A DNA stretch of 64,000 bases from RGIG4079 sp045637505 (GTDB lineage: Bacteria > Bacteroidota > Bacteroidia > Bacteroidales > Muribaculaceae), in the NCBI GenBank assembly GCA_045637505.1, contig JAZTZO010000003.1:1-64000 (forward strand), written 5' to 3'. The position numbers were made by a program, and so were the translations under genes. Numbering within the stretch: position 1 is the stretch's first letter; every line of letters starts with the position of its first letter. This document shows positions 58,887 to 64,000 of the stretch, piece after piece. A model generated the notes under the pieces. It was not told where the DNA came from, made no database searches, and saw nothing but the letters and a program-made list of their open reading frames with translations.

Positions 58887-61800
58887 TTATTTTTTGATCA
58901 CAGGGTAGGTTGCAACACCATTGTCGGTTGTTACCTTGAGGAGATAAAGACCGGCAGGGAGTTTTTCTACATTGATAACCTTGGCTTGACCGCTGATGCA
59001 TGAAGTTGTTTCGTTGTAAACTTCGGCACCATTAGCACCATAGATGCAGTATTTAGCATTGTCGCAGTTGAAGTCACAAATCACATTGAGCGCAGTAACC
59101 ACAGGGTTGGGGAATACGTTCACTTGTGAGTTGATTGAGATGTTTTCAACACCATCAAATTCGGTAACTTCAAGTTCAAATGCGTGTACGGCTTGAGCGC
59201 CTGCAGGGTCGGTAGCAGTGATGCGAACGATAACTACTCCCACTTCGTTGGCAACGAAGATAGCGCTTGCATCAGCTTTGAATGCTGTAACGATATCATC
59301 GGGCGAGATGGTCATTTCGAAGGTCAATTCATCGCCATCGGGATCTTCAAACATGTCGGCAAATGAGATGATGTCGGATGTTGTTGTTGCCATCATCGTC
59401 ATGTAGTCGGATGTTGCTACTACGCGAGGAGCACGATTGACATGTTCAACAAGATAACGAGCTGATTCATATGACTCGTTGCTATAAGCATCGGTTGCGG
59501 TGATGGTCAATGCATAGTTGCCTTGTGTGCCAAATTCGGGAGTGATATTGGCAACAACTTTAACACCATTAGGAGCATTTTTAATAGTAGCAGAGTTTTC
59601 GGCAACTTCGACTATTGCAGTTTCGTCGGTAGCAGTAACTTCAAGTTTAGCCATGTTGCCATTGTCATCAAGTCGCAATGTGAAGTCGTCGTTTTCGAGA
59701 TCAACAACATTAAATTCGATTTGTGTTAATGCGCCTTCTTTAGCATAAGTGATGTTGGTAGGAGCTGTGATTGAAGGAGCAGCATTTTTGTCGAGAACGA
59801 TAGGGAGGTTTATGACTGGTTGAGCTGGGTCGTTGCTCTTGATTACGAGGACAGCTTTGTTGTCTTTGTCCATAGGAGCATCGATTGCGCTTAAGCGGAA
59901 TTTAACATTGAGCGATTCGCCTGGAGCGATTGTTCCGGTTTTGTCGCTTTCGGGGTTAAGCATCTTAACCCAAGCATCGCCTTCGCGAGTTTCAAGACAA
60001 GTCATGATGTAACCAAGTGAACCATATTGCTCTTCAAACATTGTTGCAATATCAAACCATCCATAGCCTTCAACAAAGCCCATGTAGCGATTAGATTCAA
60101 CGCCTTCTTCTTTAACAGAAAGGTAGGCGGGGAATTCTACTCCAACAGGGTAGGTGATAACTACATAGAAGTCTTGACCTGGAGCCATATAAACTGCACG
60201 GTCGAGAGGTATCACAATGAAATTTGCATTTTCCATTTCGTCGATATGGAATGTGCCTTTGCTCAATACTGTAGTTCCTTCAACATCGTTGCCGTTGATG
60301 ATTTCAACTTTTATGTCAACATCTTTGAGCCCTGGTAGATAGGTGGCAGTATAGATGTGTGAAATGTTGAAGCCTTCTTGTGGTGCAACATAGTAGGTTG
60401 CGGCTTTGTATTCACCAAATGTATTGCCGGTACCATATTGATAGGTAGTGTTATTGCCAGTAAGAGTTGGGTGATAAAGAGCACGGTTGTAGGTGAAATC
60501 GGCAGGAACATCAAGGATTGATGCCTCTTTGTCTTCAAATGCAGTGATAGGCGTAGAGATGTTTTGACGCAATTTAGCAGCATCTTCGGCACTCAATGAA
60601 CGAGCAACTGCTGCTGGGGCGATACCACCACCACCGAGGTCTTCTTGAACTTCGCCTTTGCCAGTAGGGTCTAAACGGAGTTCGTAAGAGAGTCGGTATT
60701 GGCCGTTGTTGCTAATCATAACAGAATCGTTGCCTACATAGTCGTTGGTTGCATTTTCAACACGAATTTCATCTTTGTCGAGTGCGATTTGAGGCGCTGG
60801 AGTGACTACGAAACGCACATTTACTACAGCAGAGTCATTTTCGTTGTAGTAGAATGTCAAAGGCACATCGTAAGTGCCCACTTGGTAAGCATTGTCATAC
60901 ATCATAGGTATTGAAATACCTTGTGGAGTTTTGCCTACAGTGATTGGGTTATAATCGTAGTATTGAGTCCATGTGCGATTGCCAGTAGGTTCGCCAGTAA
61001 TCCAGTCAATCTCTTCTGCTTCATAGAATATTGAGAACATAGGAGTATATATGTCAAACCATTCATCATATAATTGAGGACAACCATTCTTGATGTTAGT
61101 AATTGTGAATGGAGCCGACCCCTCATTCTTGATGTAGAAGCAAGCTTCGTAGTTGGCACCCATTGCGGTGATAGGACCAGCCGATGGGTCGTCAAAGTGA
61201 CCTACTACACGCTCTACGATGATAGAATCGGTAGGGAAGATTGGTTTGGCTTCGCCTGTGAGAGTGAGGTTGATGGGGATTTGGATTTTTTCTTTACCTG
61301 GCACATTAGAGTTGATGTCGATAGCGCTATTGTAAGAGCCCGCCATCTTGTCGGTGAGGATGTTGAAGTTAATCAATCGTCCATCATTTGGCTTAATGGT
61401 GTTTTCTACAACAGGGTAGAATTGTACGGCATTGTTGAATGCTACATAGCGTTCAGGAATGCGTATACCCACTGAACCATCTTCGTTTGAAAGCCCTGCA
61501 AGGCCAAAGATTCCATAGATAATAGCATAGTCGCCATATCCCTTATATTGGAACTTGAATGAACCATCTTTTTTCATGATGATTTGATAACAAACACCTA
61601 TATTCATAGAGTTGCCATATTCCATCCATGAAACAACTACCTCGTTTTCGGTTATATAGTGGTATGTACCAGCAGTTTTGCTTTGGTCGCAAGTGTGCAA
61701 GCCCCAATAAGGCGCGATGATGTTGGTGTAAATTGTTCCAGCAGGGAATTCGCCTGGAGGTTCGGGCCAAATCTTATCGTCGTTGCGTTTAGTAAATGAA

Positions 61801-64000
61801 ATGAAACCGGTATTATAGATGTACATTGTGTCATATGTTTTGCCATAATATGGGAAGTTGAAAGGCAATTTCACTTCTACATAGTCGTGAGAGGTATAAT
61901 AAGTGAAGTTGTTTTGTTTCCCGAGTCCGGTTGTTTCAATGTCAAACCAGTCAAATTTGACATTTTTGTCGTCAATAGAAGCACTATAAGAGTATGCTAC
62001 ATTAGCGCCTGCGTTGATGTCGTTGAATGAGAAATATTCAGGGTTAGGAGTGATTGAATATTTCAATGCTTCATTGCCTTGGTTGTTAATGTAAAGAGGT
62101 TTGTCCAAATAATTTCCACTGAGGAGAGTTGTGTCGATAGATGTGAAACTCAAGTCGATAGAAGGACAACCAATTACCTCGCCATTAACGGTTGCGATGA
62201 GCGAACCGGCACTTGTAGCGATTGAAATTTCGTCGGCAACTACTCCTTCGTTTTCGGTAGGAAGTGTTACGATGATGTCTTTTGACATTCCAGCTGCAAT
62301 CTTGAATTCACTCATCGCTTCAATAGCAACACGATTGTTGGCTGTTGAAATAGAGGTGACATTCAATGTGTCTTTACCAGTGTTTTTAATTGTCAATGGT
62401 AGTTTTGCAGTTGATGTGCGGAACACTTTGCCAAAGTTGATTTCATTTGATTCGAGTGCAACATCGGCAGTTAATTGAGAGCCTGTGATGTTGGCATTGA
62501 AGCGAACAAATGAGGAAGGAGTAACAGGGTCGTTGCTCATGATGGCAAGGTTGTTGAATGTCGCGCCTGCATACATCTCTGCATCGGCTTTAAGGATGGC
62601 TGCGATGTTGATGCTTTCACCTGGATTAACAATGCCATAAGCAGGAGATAGAGCTGTTACAAAGTTGGGCTTTGGTGCAATGAATTTAATAGATGATTGC
62701 GAAGTGAATTGACGGAAGACATCTCCCGCAGGGTCATCGTTAGATTCCCAGTAGTCGGCAATATCGGCCGAAGTTATAGTCAATGGGTCGGCACCTTCAC
62801 CATCGAGGATACCACAGTAGAGTGTAGAACCTTCTTGGAATAACATTGCTGCTTCATAACTATCGTAGAAAATTTCAATATCACCATTTGAAGAAAGAGC
62901 GATGCGGAAAGATATTGGAGTGTATTCTTGGTCATAAACCACAGCCAATACATCGGTGTATTTTACTACAAATTTACCATCTTGTTTAGCATATTCAACC
63001 TTTGATTGAGGGCCCATTGCCAATTGGTAAGCGTAGGCCGAAATGTAAGGCACTCCTTCAAGACCATATGCACTTTCTGACAATGGTGAACGATAAGCAT
63101 ATTCGCCAATAGCAAATGCAATACCACCATAACTTGTGATGTAAGCATAGTCGTAAGTTTTGCCATAGAATGGGAACGAGAATCCAAGGGCAATTTGTTT
63201 TGACAAATAAGTATTGTCGTCAAATGATGATGCGATGTCGGTGCCACCAATAAGTGCCGCATTTCCGTCATAAGCAAAGTCGGTAGCCCCATTTAGGTTG
63301 GTAGCAGCTACATAACCAAAACGGTGAGCCGATTTACCTTGTGCTTCAAGTGTGTGGTCAGAGAATTTAGGGAATACATATTCCAATGGATAGTTACCAT
63401 CGTTTTTGATAGTAAACTCTTTTGTTATGGCTGCCGAGTCAACACCAAGTTCGCCAACTTCGATAACATTAGGCTCGATTACGATTTTAGCAGGGTCGGT
63501 TGCAACACCTGTTACAGTAACCTTAAATTCGGTGCCATTTGAGTGTTTGAAAACAATGCTTCCGGTGTGGCTACCTGCTGATTTTGGTGTAAATTCAACA
63601 TCAAATGTTGTGTAACTGCGAGCAGGGAAACCACCGCTAATGTATGATGGCGCTATGAAGTGTTCCGATGACGATGAGATGTTGGCGCCACTCAATGAAC
63701 CATAGTTGCCAAATGGAGCATAGCCTTCGTTGAATACTTCTACTGAAAGAGTTTTGCTTTCACCTACAAGTAGTTTGCCAAAGTCAACAACTTTAGCAGG
63801 CGACATGTTAGGAGTGTTGCCACTTACAGTCATTGTAACAGGAACGGTGGTTGTATTTTTCTCACTTTCGTTGGTGTTGAAATGGAGATTAAATTTATAA
63901 GTACCGTTAACAAGAGGTTGGCCATCGTTGGTTACGACTACATTTTGAGTTTCGCCATGTTTTACTTGTCCCGATGCAGGAGTGAGTGTGATAATCTTAT
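58887..64000 (-). CDS. Giant T9SS-secreted multidomain protein (N-terminus outside the window)
   Basis: The frame is open to the right edge: upstream of an internal Met at 63833 it continues in frame as ITLTPASGQVKHGETQ and YKFNLHFNTNESEKN to base 64000, so about 1704 residues are visible and the start is missing. The protein is a chain of beta-sandwich modules of the choice-of-anchor D/ASH type (VVDFGKLLVGESKTLSVEVF, INFGKVFRTSTAKLPLTI, IALDKDEIRVENATNDYVG), alternating with nidogen-like blocks (FPFYGKTYDYAYITSYGGI and NFPYYGKTYDTMYIYNTGF). Cadherin-like modules follow (NRAPRVVATSDY, EDPDGDELTFEM, TATDPAGAQAVH), then the T9SS tail with VNVFPNPV and LPAGLYLLKVTTDNG. An enzymatic domain such as a subtilase could lie in the missing part. 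It is separated from the GHL10 gene by a terminator and promoter. Confidence 0.85.
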   Translation of the reverse strand, partial: KIITLTPASGQVKHGETQNVVVTNDGQPLVNGTYKFNLHFNTNESEKNTTTVPVTMTVSGNTPNMSPAKVVDFGKLLVGESKTLSVEVFNEGYAPFGNYGSLSGANISSSSEHFIAPSYISGGFPARSYTTFDVEFTPKSAGSHTGSIVFKHSNGTEFKVTVTGVATDPAKIVIEPNVIEVGELGVDSAAITKEFTIKNDGNYPLEYVFPKFSDHTLEAQGKSAHRFGYVAATNLNGATDFAYDGNAALIGGTDIASSFDDNTYLSKQIALGFSFPFYGKTYDYAYITSYGGIAFAIGEYAYRSPLSESAYGLEGVPYISAYAYQLAMGPQSKVEYAKQDGKFVVKYTDVLAVVYDQEYTPISFRIALSSNGDIEIFYDSYEAAMLFQEGSTLYCGILDGEGADPLTITSADIADYWESNDDPAGDVFRQFTSQSSIKFIAPKPNFVTALSPAYGIVNPGESINIAAILKADAEMYAGATFNNLAIMSNDPVTPSSFVRFNANITGSQLTADVALESNEINFGKVFRTSTAKLPLTIKNTGKDTLNVTSISTANNRVAIEAMSEFKIAAGMSKDIIVTLPTENEGVVADEISIATSAGSLIATVNGEVIGCPSIDLSFTSIDTTLLSGNYLDKPLYINNQGNEALKYSITPNPEYFSFNDINAGANVAYSYSASIDDKNVKFDWFDIETTGLGKQNNFTYYTSHDYVEVKLPFNFPYYGKTYDTMYIYNTGFISFTKRNDDKIWPEPPGEFPAGTIYTNIIAPYWGLHTCDQSKTAGTYHYITENEVVVSWMEYGNSMNIGVCYQIIMKKDGSFKFQYKGYGDYAIIYGIFGLAGLSNEDGSVGIRIPERYVAFNNAVQFYPVVENTIKPNDGRLINFNILTDKMAGSYNSAIDINSNVPGKEKIQIPINLTLTGEAKPIFPTDSIIVERVVGHFDDPSAGPITAMGANYEACFYIKNEGSAPFTITNIKNGCPQLYDEWFDIYTPMFSIFYEAEEIDWITGEPTGNRTWTQYYDYNPITVGKTPQGISIPMMYDNAYQVGTYDVPLTFYYNENDSAVVNVRFVVTPAPQIALDKDEIRVENATNDYVGNDSVMISNNGQYRLSYELRLDPTGKGEVQEDLGGGGIAPAAVARSLSAEDAAKLRQNISTPITAFEDKEASILDVPADFTYNRALYHPTLTGNNTTYQYGTGNTFGEYKAATYYVAPQEGFNISHIYTATYLPGLKDVDIKVEIINGNDVEGTTVLSKGTFHIDEMENANFIVIPLDRAVYMAPGQDFYVVITYPVGVEFPAYLSVKEEGVESNRYMGFVEGYGWFDIATMFEEQYGSLGYIMTCLETREGDAWVKMLNPESDKTGTIAPGESLNVKFRLSAIDAPMDKDNKAVLVIKSNDPAQPVINLPIVLDKNAAPSITAPTNITYAKEGALTQIEFNVVDLENDDFTLRLDDNGNMAKLEVTATDETAIVEVAENSATIKNAPNGVKVVANITPEFGTQGNYALTITATDAYSNESYESARYLVEHVNRAPRVVATSDYMTMMATTTSDIISFADMFEDPDGDELTFEMTISPDDIVTAFKADASAIFVANEVGVVIVRITATDPAGAQAVHAFELEVTEFDGVENISINSQVNVFPNPVVTALNVICDFNCDNAKYCIYGANGAEVYNETTSCISGQAKVINVEKLPAGLYLLKVTTDNGVATYPVIKK

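Noticed and set aside
1..64000. tRNA or rRNA genes
   Set aside because: No intergenic gap shows a cloverleaf with TTC-purine loop and acceptor stem, and no rRNA-like sequence was seen by eye; a tRNAscan run would settle it.

Overview
The window looks like a chromosomal segment of a gut-type Bacteroidales bacterium. Promoters follow the Bacteroidetes pattern: TTTG or TTG near -33, a 19-21 nt spacer and TAnnTTTG near -7. There is a DUF4831 gene, many SPII lipoproteins, an OmpA-family porin, and two large secreted proteins with type IX secretion (T9SS) C-terminal signals. The T9SS tails argue against typical Bacteroides and fit a Muribaculaceae-, Porphyromonadaceae- or Prevotellaceae-like lineage; the family is inference. 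No rRNA, tRNA or CRISPR was seen.

Layout. 1-140: end of an IS30-type insertion sequence. 249-8284: housekeeping and envelope genes (pepT-miaA, PAP2 phosphatase, LOG-family protein, thioredoxin lipoprotein, highly expressed ompA, panE-like reductase, nagB). 8458-8587: a promoter-hairpin-terminator unit that looks like a small RNA. 8975-13049: a dTDP-3-amino-3,6-dideoxyhexose operon (rmlB, rmlA, two FdtA/QdtA cupins, an FdtB-like transaminase), followed by an acyl-CoA ligase. 15034-17775: a GntR/ABC exporter operon with a visible tandem duplication of the permease gene. 17837-20535: a TraB/GumN protein, a TPR protein and a MINPP-type phytase from overlapping divergent promoters.

20639-25692 is an accessory stretch of poorly characterised minus-strand genes: a macro-like protein with an N-terminal extension, two uncharacterised soluble proteins, a membrane protein, a small secreted protein broken by an in-frame stop and a calcineurin-like phosphatase. 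A 31-bp element is repeated in two of its gaps. 25776-31146 is a minus-strand run of GT2, mtaB, FKBP, DUF4831 and nnr. Then come hpt and adk, an intergenic zone of decayed repeats, dcp, an EEP-family membrane protein, two rhomboids and HU.

38644-41474 is the rplM-rpsI-rpsB-tsf operon with a structured leader. 41824-44586 is a second GntR/ABC operon with an AGTGTA/TACACT operator over its start. Two lipoproteins follow, then a ~170-nt extended hairpin that may be a 6S-like RNA, an amidase, rplU-rpmA with a leader, and a pyrE-SRPBCC-argH-lipoprotein operon. The right end holds a repeat-rich His-rich secreted protein, a VWA plus beta-barrel protein, a GHL10 family protein and a >1700-residue adhesin-like T9SS cargo that runs off the window.
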